A DNA stretch of 64,000 nucleotides from SIG673 sp045653945 (GTDB lineage: Bacteria > Bacillota > Clostridia > Oscillospirales > CAG-272), in contig JAZOML010000066.1 in NCBI GenBank assembly GCA_045653945.1, positions 1 through 64,000 on the forward strand, given 5' to 3'. Below the pieces are notes generated by a model. The model saw nothing but the letters and a program-made list of their open reading frames with translations, did no database searches and was not told the DNA's origin. Numbering within the stretch: position 1 is the stretch's first letter; every line of letters starts with the position of its first letter. Of this stretch, positions 34,221-43,159 are shown one piece after another. A program made the position numbers and the translations under genes.

Positions 34221-36488
34221 ATGTTTTTAAACTATAAGCGAATACCGCTTGTATATATTGTGCTTTCCATACTAACTCTTGGATATTATAGCGTTGTATA
34301 CAGGCAGCAGGCTGCACGCGACTTTAATATCGCCGTCGGAATGAAAATGATAGAGGTTCCATCAGGAAAGGAAATGCTTCTTCATTACGTAACGTTGGGT
34401 ATATACACAATGATTTGGGATATGAAATTCTTGAGTCTTTGCGAGGTATATATAAAAGAAAACGGAAAAGAATCTGAGCTTGATTTTGAAAGCTACCGTT
34501 TTCTTGCGGCGGTACCGATAGTAAGATTTCTCGCAGTAAAGAATTTTGTTTCGCAAATAAACCTTGTTTGCCGTATTTACAGTGATAAGCAGCTTGAGGA
34601 CGTTGATGCCAGCGACCTTACGTTTAATCGCGTAAGAGAAGTAAACATTGATGATATTTATACTCCAGCAAAGCAAATTGATACCTCAATATACGACTTT
34701 TCTGCCGAAAAAATGGAAATGGAAAAACCCAAGGCTGTCGAAAAGGAAAAAGAAGCAGACGAGGTAGATGAGAAAAAACACGAAAGTCGAATGATAGCCG
34801 GCCACGCCGTTGTTGAGGAATATGACCCCACGCGCGACTATCGTAGGATAGGTTATCAGCTTCGTTTTGAACGTGAGGAAAAAATAGCTGAAAGGGAAGA
34901 AGAGGAAAAGAGAAGGATTGAAGCAGAGGAACAGGCAAAAAGTCTTGCGAAAGGCAATACAAATACTGTTCCCGTTATCGTTTCACACCGCAGTAAAATG
35001 TGGTTTGTTAAGGTTGTTGCTTTGACCTTACTTGTATTCATTTTGCCATTTGCGGCTGTTGTAACGACGATTTTCGCGTTTCCAAGTGTATATGACGAAA
35101 GCTATGTTGGCTCACTTTCCAAAAAATATGAGCTTCTTAATAGTATAAACGATAAAAAGATAGTCATTATCGGCGGTGATTCAGTTGCAATGGGAATAAG
35201 CTCTCAAACTATTGAGGATGAGCTTCCGGAGTACCGAATAGTAAACTTCGGTATGGACTCTGAGCTGGGTATGAAAATGCTGATAGACCTTTCGCGTTCA
35301 GCAATAAATAGCGGAGATATTATAATTATATCTCCGGAGCTTAACGCACAGTCGATGTCGCTTAATTTTAACGGCGAAAAGGCTCTTGAGGCTCTTGACG
35401 GCAATTTTGAATTGCTTATGCAGATAGATAGTGGAGATTACTCCGCATTGCTTGGCTCTTCAGTGCAGTTTGCGACAAATAAGCTCGGCTACATCTTTGA
35501 AGACAAAAAGCCAACCATCAGCCGTCCGGCATACGCAAAAGGCAATTTTGATGATTATTATGGAGATAACATATATAACAGACCTCTGAACGAAACCTTC
35601 GGCTTGTATAATCCGGTTAATTTTGAATTCAAAATTAATATGAAGGATAGCGAGGTAACCGAATATGAGGAGTTTATACAGTATATAAATGAATTTACTC
35701 ACTATGCGGAAAGAAAGGGCGCAACAGTTTACTTTACCTTCAGTCCAATATGTAAGGCGGCCATTGACAGCTCGGTTAGTGAAAAATCTATAAGCGCATT
35801 CTTTGACAATATTTGCGAAAATCTTCAATGCCGTGTTATAAGCGACATTAACAACTGCATTATGGACGAGGGATATTTCTACGACAGTGAATTTAACTTG
35901 AATGATGCAGGAAAAATTGCAAGAAGCCTTATGCTTGTTGATGATATAAAACGCGAAATGTTGAATGAAACGCAAAATTCTGAAACCAAACCTGTTGCTC
36001 CCGGTTATACATATCCGACAATTCGTGTTGAATCTTCTTCGGATATAACTAACGCAGAGGATTTTGAATTTGAAATGATTTTGCTTAAAAACGGAAACGA
36101 TTATGCTCACTATTATTCAATATGCGGAGTATCGGAGCAGGGCTTCCAAAAGGAGCTCCTTACGTTGCCAAACGTTCATAACGGAATACCAGTTGTTGGT
36201 ATATCAGCAAATGCATTCAAGGAAGCGCCTTATCTGAAGGAAATTGAGCTTTCTAAAAATATTGCTGTAATTGCAGCTGATGCTTTTGCGGGAAGCTCTG
36301 TTAAAAAGGTATACTTTGCCGACGGAATCAAGCCTTATATGATTTTCATAGGTCAGAGCATTAGCGAACACGACGTGATAATAGACAAAGGGATAACGTT
36401 CTATGTAAATGCGGAAAATCTCTCTGCTTTCCAAAACGATAATCGTATGTGGAGTAAATACGCAAACTATATAGAGGCAAAATCTTAA
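34221..36488 (+). CDS. DltD/AlgJ-like SGNH protein fused to an N-terminal membrane domain and a C-terminal LRR segment
   Basis: A 755-residue protein. Residues 1-90 resemble a DUF4234-type membrane segment (ILTLGYYSVVYRQQAARDFN, VTLGIYTMIWDMKFL). Residues 150-255 are charged and helical (EREEKIAEREEEEKRR), probably a cytoplasmic coiled coil. A membrane helix lies near 262-290. The extracytoplasmic part begins like SGNH-fold acyltransferase partners of MBOATs: VIIGGDSVAMG (Ser321), YRIVNFGMDSELGM, SGDIIIISPEL. The expected C-terminal Asp-His motif reads FYDSEFNLNDAG: Asp555 is present but Asn559 stands where histidine is expected. Residues about 670-740 resemble BspA-type leucine-rich repeats (GISANAFKEAPYLKEIELS). 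It lies 12 bases after the MBOAT-like gene. Confidence 0.7.
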   Translation: MFLNYKRIPLVYIVLSILTLGYYSVVYRQQAARDFNIAVGMKMIEVPSGKEMLLHYVTLGIYTMIWDMKFLSLCEVYIKENGKESELDFESYRFLAAVPIVRFLAVKNFVSQINLVCRIYSDKQLEDVDASDLTFNRVREVNIDDIYTPAKQIDTSIYDFSAEKMEMEKPKAVEKEKEADEVDEKKHESRMIAGHAVVEEYDPTRDYRRIGYQLRFEREEKIAEREEEEKRRIEAEEQAKSLAKGNTNTVPVIVSHRSKMWFVKVVALTLLVFILPFAAVVTTIFAFPSVYDESYVGSLSKKYELLNSINDKKIVIIGGDSVAMGISSQTIEDELPEYRIVNFGMDSELGMKMLIDLSRSAINSGDIIIISPELNAQSMSLNFNGEKALEALDGNFELLMQIDSGDYSALLGSSVQFATNKLGYIFEDKKPTISRPAYAKGNFDDYYGDNIYNRPLNETFGLYNPVNFEFKINMKDSEVTEYEEFIQYINEFTHYAERKGATVYFTFSPICKAAIDSSVSEKSISAFFDNICENLQCRVISDINNCIMDEGYFYDSEFNLNDAGKIARSLMLVDDIKREMLNETQNSETKPVAPGYTYPTIRVESSSDITNAEDFEFEMILLKNGNDYAHYYSICGVSEQGFQKELLTLPNVHNGIPVVGISANAFKEAPYLKEIELSKNIAVIAADAFAGSSVKKVYFADGIKPYMIFIGQSISEHDVIIDKGITFYVNAENLSAFQNDNRMWSKYANYIEAKS

Positions 36489-36494
36489 AGCTTT

Positions 36495-36534
36495 AATAAC
36501 CCCATTTGCAATTAGTTAGTAAATGGGGTTATTT
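36495..36534 (+). terminator. Terminator after the envelope cassette
   Basis: A 13-bp stem (36495-36507 with 36521-36533) ending in ATTT. Confidence 0.75.
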
Positions 36535-36575
36535 GTCATAAATTGCGAAAAAGTTCGTAAAAAAGCAAAAAACAC

Positions 36576-36604
36576 TTGATTTTTAAAAAAGTGTGTGATA
36601 TAAT
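36576..36604 (+). promoter_or_regulatory. Promoter of the TIR-like/Sel1 gene
   Basis: TTGATT (36576-36581) and TATAAT (36599-36604) with a 17-base spacer. Confidence 0.7.
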
Positions 36605-36647
36605 TTTCATATAGCCTATATATTATATTAAAAAATAGGAGAAAATA

Positions 36648-38063
36648 ATGAAATTACGCAATTTGTATACAGGCACACGAGCCTTTTCATATATAATATT
36701 CGATAAATCGGACACAGATGTTACCGAAAATCTGCTCGATGAGTTCGATGCAGAGGGTTATCGCTATTGGTTTTCGCCGAAGCTCAATCCCGATGAAGTG
36801 GAGTTACAGGAAATTTCGGCTAAGCTGGATAAGGCGGTGGCAATCGTTCTTATTCTAACTAAAGGAGTTATCAATGATACTCATATCAAGAGTATGGTCG
36901 AATACGGAATTGAAAGACGCACAAGCTTTGTAATATATGCAATTGATTATTCTGCCGAAGGTACTTCATATATGAACTCTATATTAGAAAGAGCGAAAAA
37001 TGCTACGGTGGTTCGCGGTTGGGAGCAAAGCTTTGCTGAAAGCCGTACAATGAAACAAGTGCTTAGCCCAACTAAGGGACTTACCGAAAGCGAGGCGGAA
37101 AAATTTTACCGTAAGGGCATATCGGTATTCGAGGGAAACACACCTCCTACCAGATTCGAGCTTGCTGAGGGAATGAAAAACGTTATGTACGCAGCAGGTC
37201 AGGAATATGCTCCTGCACTGGTGTTCCTTGGGAATTACGCGCTTGAAATGGCAAGACAGGGAAGTGAATCATATTCTACCGCCATTGCATATTTTAAAGC
37301 AGCGGTTAAGCTTGGAAATATTGAAGCTATATATAACCTTGGCTGTATGATTGCTGACGGAGAGGGCTTTGCGCAAAATTACGATATTGCAGCGCCGTAT
37401 ATTTCGATAGCGGCACTTAAGGGAATTCCTGATGCACAGTATAGATTTGCCGATATGCTCGATAATGGCTACGGTATGCCTCAGAACCGAGAGGAAGCCA
37501 CAAAATGGTATATAAAGGCTCTTGATAACGGTGATAAACGCTCTTATTTACCCCTTGCACACAGATACTTGGTAGGAGAGCATCTTCGCCGCGATGAAAA
37601 CGTGGCTACGAGATATTTTATAGCCGCAGCGGACGAGGGCAACGTTGAAGCGATATTTATGCTTGCAAAGCTCTACCGCGATGGCGTTGGAGTAAGAAAG
37701 GATATGATAAAATCCGAGGAATACTTCAGACGCTCAGCCGAAAATGAAATTGTTGAGGCTCAGTATGAATACGCCCTTATACTTATTGGTAAAGGAGAAT
37801 ATAGCGAGGCGTTTAAATGGCTAAACTACGCATCTATTGAAAAAGAGTACGGCAAGAGCGCACCTGCGCATATACTCTTTAAGCTCGGTCAATGCTATAG
37901 CCTCGGATATGGCACCGATGTTGATAGAAAAACCGCATTTCTTTATTATCATAAGGCGGCACTTGCCGGGAATAAGGACGCCAAAGCGGCGCTATCTGAG
38001 TGCTACCGTCGCGGAGTTGGAGTTGCAATAAATAAGCGCGCAGCCGAATACTACGCATACTAA
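36648..38063 (+). CDS. TIR-like domain plus Sel1-repeat protein
   Basis: A 471-residue cytoplasmic protein. Residues about 10-130 look like a TIR domain: AFSYIIFDKSDTDVTENLLDEF, GYRYWFSPKLNPDE, AVAIVLILTKGVI and SFVIYAIDY follow the strand-helix order of bacterial TIR_2 domains. Residues about 165-470 are roughly eight Sel1-like repeats (for example GMPQNREEATKWYIKALDNG, GVGVRKDMIKSEEYFRRSA), a protein-interaction solenoid. The glutamate of NAD-cleaving TIR domains cannot be placed with certainty; VEYGIE is the likely position. It is monocistronic with its own promoter and terminator. A role in signalling or defence is possible but not shown. Confidence 0.72.
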   Translation: MKLRNLYTGTRAFSYIIFDKSDTDVTENLLDEFDAEGYRYWFSPKLNPDEVELQEISAKLDKAVAIVLILTKGVINDTHIKSMVEYGIERRTSFVIYAIDYSAEGTSYMNSILERAKNATVVRGWEQSFAESRTMKQVLSPTKGLTESEAEKFYRKGISVFEGNTPPTRFELAEGMKNVMYAAGQEYAPALVFLGNYALEMARQGSESYSTAIAYFKAAVKLGNIEAIYNLGCMIADGEGFAQNYDIAAPYISIAALKGIPDAQYRFADMLDNGYGMPQNREEATKWYIKALDNGDKRSYLPLAHRYLVGEHLRRDENVATRYFIAAADEGNVEAIFMLAKLYRDGVGVRKDMIKSEEYFRRSAENEIVEAQYEYALILIGKGEYSEAFKWLNYASIEKEYGKSAPAHILFKLGQCYSLGYGTDVDRKTAFLYYHKAALAGNKDAKAALSECYRRGVGVAINKRAAEYYAY

Positions 38064-38070
38064 ATAAAAA

Positions 38071-38097
38071 ACCGCAACGCATTGTTGCGGTTTTTTT
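38071..38097 (+). terminator. Terminator after the TIR-like/Sel1 gene
   Basis: An ACCGCAAC/GTTGCGGT stem (38071-38078 with 38084-38091) and a run of seven T residues. Confidence 0.85.
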
Positions 38098-38141
38098 GTA
38101 CCTTTTTTGCAAATACTAAATCAAAAAAGGTAGGTTTTGTT

Positions 38142-39314
38142 ATGAACGAAATTATAAATGATTACCGTCAGCTACACAAAATAGCAGAGGTAGGCTTTGA
38201 GCTTACAAATACCGTAGAATACGTAAAAAAACGACTTAATGAAATGGGAGTAAAATACACTGAAATCGGTAAAAGCTCAATTACCGCAACACTTGGTATG
38301 GGCGAAAAATGCATTTTGCTTCGTGCGGATATGGACGCACTTCCAATCAAAGAGGAAACCTCTCTTGAATACTCCTGCGAAAACGGAAATATGCATGCTT
38401 GCGGCCACGATGCACATACGGCAATGCTACTCGGAGCGGTGAAAAAGCTCAAAGAAAATGAAAATAAGCTTAAATGCACTGTAAAGCTGCTGTTTCAAGC
38501 CGCAGAGGAAACGCTAGAGGGGGCAAAAAACGCCATAGAAAACGGAATTCTTGATAATCCAAGAGTTGATGCTGCCGCAATGCTTCACGTTGTTGTAGGC
38601 ACTGAATTTGAAAACGGAAGCGTTATTGTATCAAGCGAAGGTGTAAGCGCACCTGCGGTAGAATATTTTCGCATAAAAATAAAAGGTAAGGGAGCACACG
38701 GCAGCACTCCCGAAAAATCTAAAGACGCACTCGCACTTGCTTGTAGAATAGCCCTTGCTTTTGAAGAAATCAAGGCAAAGGAATTAGGCTTAAACGAAAA
38801 GGCAGTTATAACGGTAGGTAGCCTTATAGCAGGTAAGAGCGCAAACGTAATTCCCGATACCGCCGTTTTGCAGGGAAGTGCAAGAGCATTTAGACAGGAT
38901 ACTATGCAATATATAAAGGAAAGAATAGAGAATATAAGCGAAGGCTACGCTAAGATGTATGGTCTTGCAACCGAAACCGAATTTTATAGCGGCGCACCTG
39001 CGCTTGAAAATGACGAAAAAATGTCCGAATTTGCCGTAAAATGCGCTGAAAGTACACTGGGTAAGGATAAAACCTTCACCTCGGAAATAATATCGGCGAA
39101 ATCCGAGAAAAACGGACAAAAATCGGTTGGCGCAGGAAGTGAAGATTTTGCGTATATAGCAAGAGAAGTCCCCTCGGTAATGATTGCACTTTGCGCAGGA
39201 AAGGCATCGCAGGGATATACCTACCCTCTTCACCACCCAAAATTTCGCCTTGATGAAAGATCTCTTGAATACGGCAGTAAACTTCTTTGCGTCCTTGCAA
39301 CAAATTATATTTAA
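38142..39314 (+). CDS. M20-family amidohydrolase
   Basis: A 390-residue metallo-aminoacylase/carboxypeptidase of the hippurate/IAA-amino-acid hydrolase branch. Metal and active-site motifs: RADMDALPI, HACGHDAHTAMLL, AAEETLEGAK and a late GSEDFAYIAREV. It probably removes an N-acyl group from an amino acid or dipeptide; the substrate cannot be told. I chose ATG 38142 behind AAGGTAGG; the longer frame starts in the preceding terminator. Confidence 0.9.
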   Translation: MNEIINDYRQLHKIAEVGFELTNTVEYVKKRLNEMGVKYTEIGKSSITATLGMGEKCILLRADMDALPIKEETSLEYSCENGNMHACGHDAHTAMLLGAVKKLKENENKLKCTVKLLFQAAEETLEGAKNAIENGILDNPRVDAAAMLHVVVGTEFENGSVIVSSEGVSAPAVEYFRIKIKGKGAHGSTPEKSKDALALACRIALAFEEIKAKELGLNEKAVITVGSLIAGKSANVIPDTAVLQGSARAFRQDTMQYIKERIENISEGYAKMYGLATETEFYSGAPALENDEKMSEFAVKCAESTLGKDKTFTSEIISAKSEKNGQKSVGAGSEDFAYIAREVPSVMIALCAGKASQGYTYPLHHPKFRLDERSLEYGSKLLCVLATNYI

Positions 39315-39374
39315 ATATAATGTACAAAATATATAGGGGATTTTAGTTAAAAATGTCGAAAATGTGAATTTCTA

Positions 39375-39403
39375 TTGATTTTTTGCACAATATATGGTAT
39401 TAT
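39375..39403 (+). promoter_or_regulatory. Promoter of the purine permease gene
   Basis: TTGATT (39375-39380) and TATTAT (39398-39403), 17-base spacer, leaving a leader of about 80 bases. Confidence 0.6.
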
Positions 39404-39418
39404 ATACTCAGTATTAAC

Positions 39419-39462
39419 CTACCGCTTGTATACGGCGGGGTGGATAGGTAGAAAAAAGCCGT
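39419..39462 (+). ncRNA. Possible pseudoknot leader upstream of the purine permease
   Basis: The 5' leader can pair CUACC (39419-39423) with GGUAG (39447-39451). ACGGC inside that loop (39432-39436) can pair with GCCGU (39458-39462) after a run of A residues. Together these make an H-type pseudoknot like those of compact riboswitches. A competing CCGC/GCGG hairpin also exists. It is not a canonical three-way-junction purine riboswitch. Confidence 0.35.
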
Positions 39463-39492
39463 AAAAAATAAAAAAGAAAGGGAAATTCGAAA

Positions 39493-41007
39493 ATGAATAA
39501 GTTTTCACAGCTTCTCGGATTTGATGCCGAGAAAAAACAAACTAATGTCAAAACTGAGATTGTTGCAGGTATAGTTACGTTCCTTGCAATGGCTTATATT
39601 TTGACAGTTAACCCTAATTCCATTTTGTATGCCGGAACAGGGGATCCCAGATGGCCCTCTCTCTTTATGGCTACAGCATTTGGTGCAATTATCGGTACGC
39701 TTCTTATGGCGTTCTTTGCAAAAATGCCGCTTGCTCAGGCGTCCGGAATGGGACTTAATTCACTGTTAGGAAGCATTATAGGCGGCGGAGTTGGTGCATT
39801 TACGTATGTATTCAAATTCACCATTGGACAAGCACTTATGATGGTGCTTATATCCGGTGTTATCTTCCTTCTTCTTTCAGTAGTTTCTATTAAAGGCAAA
39901 ACTGTTCGCGAAATGATATTCGATGGTATGCCCGTTGCAGTTAGAAGCGCAATTTCGGTTGGTATCGGACTTTTCATTGCCTACATTGGTTTCCAAAATG
40001 CCGGTGTTATCATACACAACCAGTACACTCAGGTTGCTTTTGTAGATTTCACTAACTGGGGTGAGCAGGTTATAAACGTTGGTAAGGGAACTGCCTTTGC
40101 CGCACAAAGCGCAGTTGTTGCTCTCGTTGGACTCTTCCTCATTTCAATTCTTGACAAGCTTAACGTTAAGGGCTCGGTTATCCTTGGTATTATCGGTGCA
40201 ACTATAGTAGGTATTCCGCTTGGAGTAACTAACGTTGAGGTTATCCTTGGAACAGACGGAATTTCTTGGAAGTTCTGGGAGAACTTTGCTAACTTCTTCA
40301 CCGTTGGAGAAACCAGCGTATTCGGCTCCTTTACGTCGGTATTTACCGAAGGCTTCCCGACAGGCTCTCTGTTTACCGTAATTATGCTTATTATCACTAT
40401 GTGTATGATAGATATGTTCGATACAATGGGAACGATAGTTGGCTGCTGCGGTGGTAACAGAATTCTCTCTGATGAAAATGATAAGCCCCACAACTACGGC
40501 AAAATTATGATCTCTGACTCTGTCGCAACCTGCGCAGGTGCAATGCTCGGTACTTCTACTGTAACCACCTTTGTTGAATCCGGAGCAGGTGTTTCTGCAG
40601 GCGGTAGAACAGGTCTTACCTCGTTTACCACTGCTTGTATGTTCCTTCTCGCAATCTTCGCTATGCCGGTGTTTGCAATGATTCCCTCTGCTGCAACCGC
40701 TTCCGCTCTTATCTACGTTGGAGTACTTATGATGAAGAACAACGTTAAGAGCGTTGATTTCAGCAATGCTATCAATGCTACATCCGCTTTCCTTACAATC
40801 GTAGTAATGGTTCTTTCTTACTCGATTACTAAGGGTATAGGCGTTGGCTTGCTTTCCTTTACTCTTATGTCTGTTATTGCTTACGTAGTAGAGTTGATTG
40901 TTGCTTCTATCAAGAAGACCGAAAAGCCCAAGTGGAACGTTTCTATTGTTGCTATTGTAGTATCTGTTCTCTTTGCAATATACTTCTTTGTTCCTACTGT
41001 TATCTAA
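39493..41007 (+). CDS. AzgA/PbuG-type purine permease (NCS2)
   Basis: A 504-residue membrane transporter, probably a proton symporter for adenine, guanine or hypoxanthine. AzgA-branch signatures: FLAMAYILTVNPNSIL near the N terminus, MPLAQASGMGLNSLLG (the branch usually has P-G-M-G-L-N), DMFDTMGTIVG and VESGAGVSAGGRTGLTS. About 12 to 14 helices. GAAAGGGAA precedes the ATG. It stands alone between a structured leader and a terminator. Confidence 0.9.
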   Translation: MNKFSQLLGFDAEKKQTNVKTEIVAGIVTFLAMAYILTVNPNSILYAGTGDPRWPSLFMATAFGAIIGTLLMAFFAKMPLAQASGMGLNSLLGSIIGGGVGAFTYVFKFTIGQALMMVLISGVIFLLLSVVSIKGKTVREMIFDGMPVAVRSAISVGIGLFIAYIGFQNAGVIIHNQYTQVAFVDFTNWGEQVINVGKGTAFAAQSAVVALVGLFLISILDKLNVKGSVILGIIGATIVGIPLGVTNVEVILGTDGISWKFWENFANFFTVGETSVFGSFTSVFTEGFPTGSLFTVIMLIITMCMIDMFDTMGTIVGCCGGNRILSDENDKPHNYGKIMISDSVATCAGAMLGTSTVTTFVESGAGVSAGGRTGLTSFTTACMFLLAIFAMPVFAMIPSAATASALIYVGVLMMKNNVKSVDFSNAINATSAFLTIVVMVLSYSITKGIGVGLLSFTLMSVIAYVVELIVASIKKTEKPKWNVSIVAIVVSVLFAIYFFVPTVI

Positions 41008-41026
41008 GCTTAATAAACACCCCAAA

Positions 41027-41066
41027 AAGCCGTTACCGAGAAATCGGTAACGGCTTTAACTTTTTA
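41027..41066 (+). terminator. Terminator after the purine permease
   Basis: A 12-bp perfect stem (41027-41038 with 41045-41056) followed by T-rich sequence. Confidence 0.8.
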
Positions 41067-41168
41067 TATAAATTATTTGTTTAGGTTTTACACAAAACCT
41101 TGTTTATCGATGTCTGAGATGTTTGCACAAAGGCTCTCATCACCTTTTCGCTGTCGGGCGCTCCCGAC

Positions 41169-42353
41169 TTAATGGTGGAAGAGACGCATACCGGTAAATG
41201 CCATAGCCATACCGTACTTGTTGCAAACGTCGATTACGTTGTCATCACGGATAGAGCCGCCGGGCTGAGCAATGTAGGAAACGCCGCTCTTCTTTGCTCT
41301 TTCAATGTTGTCGGCGAAGGGGAAGAACGCATGGGAACCAAGTGCAACACCCGAAATAGTTGCAAGATAAGCCTTTTGTTCTTCTTTGGTGAACGGCTCA
41401 GGCTTGGTAGAGAAGAGAGTTTGCCAAACGCCCTCAGCAAGGACGTCCTCGTATTCGTCGGAAATGTAAACGTCGATAGCATTATCTCTGTCGGGACGCT
41501 TAACAGTGTCAAGGAAGGGAAGGTTAAGCACCTTGTCGTGCTGACGGAGATGCCAAATATCAGCCTTGTTACCTGCAAGACGTGTGCAGTGAATTCTCGA
41601 CTGCTGACCTGCGCCAACACCGATAGCCTGTCCGTCCTTTGCAAAGCAAACGGAGTTAGACTGAGTATATTTAAGAGTGATAAGAGCGATTATAAGGTCG
41701 CGCTTTGCATCATCGGGAAGAAGCTTGTTTTCGGTAACGAGATTGTCAAGGAGAGCCTCGTCGATAACGAAATTGTTTCTGCCCTGCTCAAATGTGATGC
41801 CGAAAACCTGCTTCTTTTCCTGCGGATTGGGAACGTAGTTTTCGTCAATCTTTACGATGTTGTAGCCGCCCTTTCTCTTTCCCTTGAGAATTTCAAGAGC
41901 CTCGTCGGTGTATCCGGGAGCAATAACGCCGTCGGAAACCTCACGGGCAATAAGCTTAGCGGTAGTAACGTCGCAAACGTCGGAAAGAGCAATCCAGTCG
42001 CCAAAGGAACTCATACGGTCGGTACCTCTTGCTCTTGCATAAGCGGTAGCAAGGGGGGACTGGTCAAGACCTTCAACGTCGTCAACAAAACAAGCCTTCT
42101 TAAGCTTTTCGCTCATTTTGTTGCCGATGGCGGCAGAGGTAGGGCTTACGTGCTTAAATGACGTAGCAGCGGGAACACCAAGCGCACGCTTGATTTCCAT
42201 AACGAGCTGCCAGCTGTTAAGAGCGTCAAGGAAATTGATGTATCCGGGACGTCCGTTGAGAATTTCGATAGGAAGCTCGCTGCCGTCTTCCATATAGATT
42301 TTAGATGGCTTTTGGTTGGGGTTGCAGCCGTATTTGAGTTCGTAATCCTTCAT
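41169..42353 (-). CDS. Stand-alone AICAR (phosphoribosylaminoimidazolecarboxamide) formyltransferase
   Basis: A 394-residue enzyme transferring the formyl group of 10-formyl-tetrahydrofolate to AICAR (ZMP), the ninth step of purine synthesis. The KHVSPTSAAIG block holds the catalytic Lys-His pair; SNSVCFAKDGQAIGVGAGQQSRIHC and SHAFFPFADNIE are further family signatures. It corresponds to the C-terminal part of bifunctional PurH only, without the N-terminal MGS-like IMP cyclohydrolase. That activity is supplied by the gene 11 bases upstream in the same operon. Confidence 0.92.
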   Translation of the reverse strand: MKDYELKYGCNPNQKPSKIYMEDGSELPIEILNGRPGYINFLDALNSWQLVMEIKRALGVPAATSFKHVSPTSAAIGNKMSEKLKKACFVDDVEGLDQSPLATAYARARGTDRMSSFGDWIALSDVCDVTTAKLIAREVSDGVIAPGYTDEALEILKGKRKGGYNIVKIDENYVPNPQEKKQVFGITFEQGRNNFVIDEALLDNLVTENKLLPDDAKRDLIIALITLKYTQSNSVCFAKDGQAIGVGAGQQSRIHCTRLAGNKADIWHLRQHDKVLNLPFLDTVKRPDRDNAIDVYISDEYEDVLAEGVWQTLFSTKPEPFTKEEQKAYLATISGVALGSHAFFPFADNIERAKKSGVSYIAQPGGSIRDDNVIDVCNKYGMAMAFTGMRLFHH

Positions 42354-42364
42354 TTTGTATCTCC

Positions 42365-43087
42365 TTAAACCTTTTTGAATTTGTTAATCATCCTGTTTTC
42401 TACCTTGCCGTCCTCAAGAGAAATATAGCGGACGTAAAGGGAAATCTTGTTGTTTTCGTTGAGAGAGGTCCAAATTTCGTTTGTAAATGCGTCGATATCG
42501 GCAGGGATGTCAATTCTTTCAGGCTCACCGACGAATGTAGGAATAGGATTTCCGTCGCAAACGTAGGTGTGAATAAAATGACCAAGTCCCTTAATAGGCG
42601 CATATTCAAAGAACTGACGGTTGCAAACCGTACCCTCGGCATCTCCGCTCTTTAAAATGCTCATTTTGTAGGAATATTCGTTATCAAAATTCATTATAGA
42701 GCTGATACGTGGAGTCCAGTTGGGATAGTCGGGCTCAAATGCTCTTGTGCGTAGAGCGTCCTCAAAAGTGCCGCCCTTGGAAACGAAATCGTAAATTGTG
42801 TCGGTCTGGTCGCCGTTGGTAACGATAAGAGCATTACCGCACTTTCTGATAGGAGAGTAGATGATAAGAGAGGGGTCCTCGACCTTGCTCTCGTCGTAGG
42901 GATAAATTGTAACGTCATCGCCGTTTTCTACAAAAATTCTATTTCTTGAATTTTCGCTTCTGCCCATTATAAAGTAGGCAAATACGGCACTCTTGCCATC
43001 CGGAGTAAGACCGTTGATAATTCCGCGTCCAACGTAGGAATTACCCTCTACTGCTTTGCTTAATGATTTGGTTTCGTAAACGTTCAT
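42365..43087 (-). CDS. purO: IMP cyclohydrolase, PurO-type
   Basis: A 240-residue protein of the IMP_cyclohyd (PurO) family, first known from archaea: NSYVGRGIINGLTPDGKSAVFAYFIMGRSENSRNR near the N terminus, and FEDALRTRAFEPDYPNWTPRIS in the middle. It closes FAICAR to IMP, the last purine step. I chose ATG 43087 because GGGAGG lies a few bases upstream; the longer frame runs into the riboswitch expression platform. Confidence 0.9.
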   Translation of the reverse strand: MNVYETKSLSKAVEGNSYVGRGIINGLTPDGKSAVFAYFIMGRSENSRNRIFVENGDDVTIYPYDESKVEDPSLIIYSPIRKCGNALIVTNGDQTDTIYDFVSKGGTFEDALRTRAFEPDYPNWTPRISSIMNFDNEYSYKMSILKSGDAEGTVCNRQFFEYAPIKGLGHFIHTYVCDGNPIPTFVGEPERIDIPADIDAFTNEIWTSLNENNKISLYVRYISLEDGKVENRMINKFKKV

Positions 43088-43120
43088 TTTATGTATCCTC
43101 CCAAAATTTATTATAATGTT

Positions 43121-43159
43121 AAAAATAAGGCAACTCCAAAAGACGTATTTGGAGTTGCC
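43121..43159 (-). terminator. Riboswitch-controlled terminator
   Basis: On the minus strand a 12-bp stem, GGCAACTCCAAA (43148-43159) with its complement (43129-43140), is followed by TTATTTTT. Its first arm overlaps the conserved GGGCA of the ZTP aptamer, so ligand binding and termination exclude each other. Confidence 0.88.

Noticed and set aside
39315..39492. Classical purine riboswitch before the purine permease
   Set aside because: The conserved UAUAAUC, UUUCUACC and CCGUAAA junction segments are absent in the right order; the AUAUGG match lies in the promoter.
40144..41025. 293-codon minus-strand open frame
   Set aside because: Antisense to the purine permease and starting inside its terminator; composition rich in C, N, Y and H typical of a shadow of a membrane protein gene.
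41172..42161. 329-codon plus-strand open frame
   Set aside because: Antisense to the AICAR formyltransferase, which has clear catalytic motifs; no homology pattern or ribosome binding site in the plus frame.
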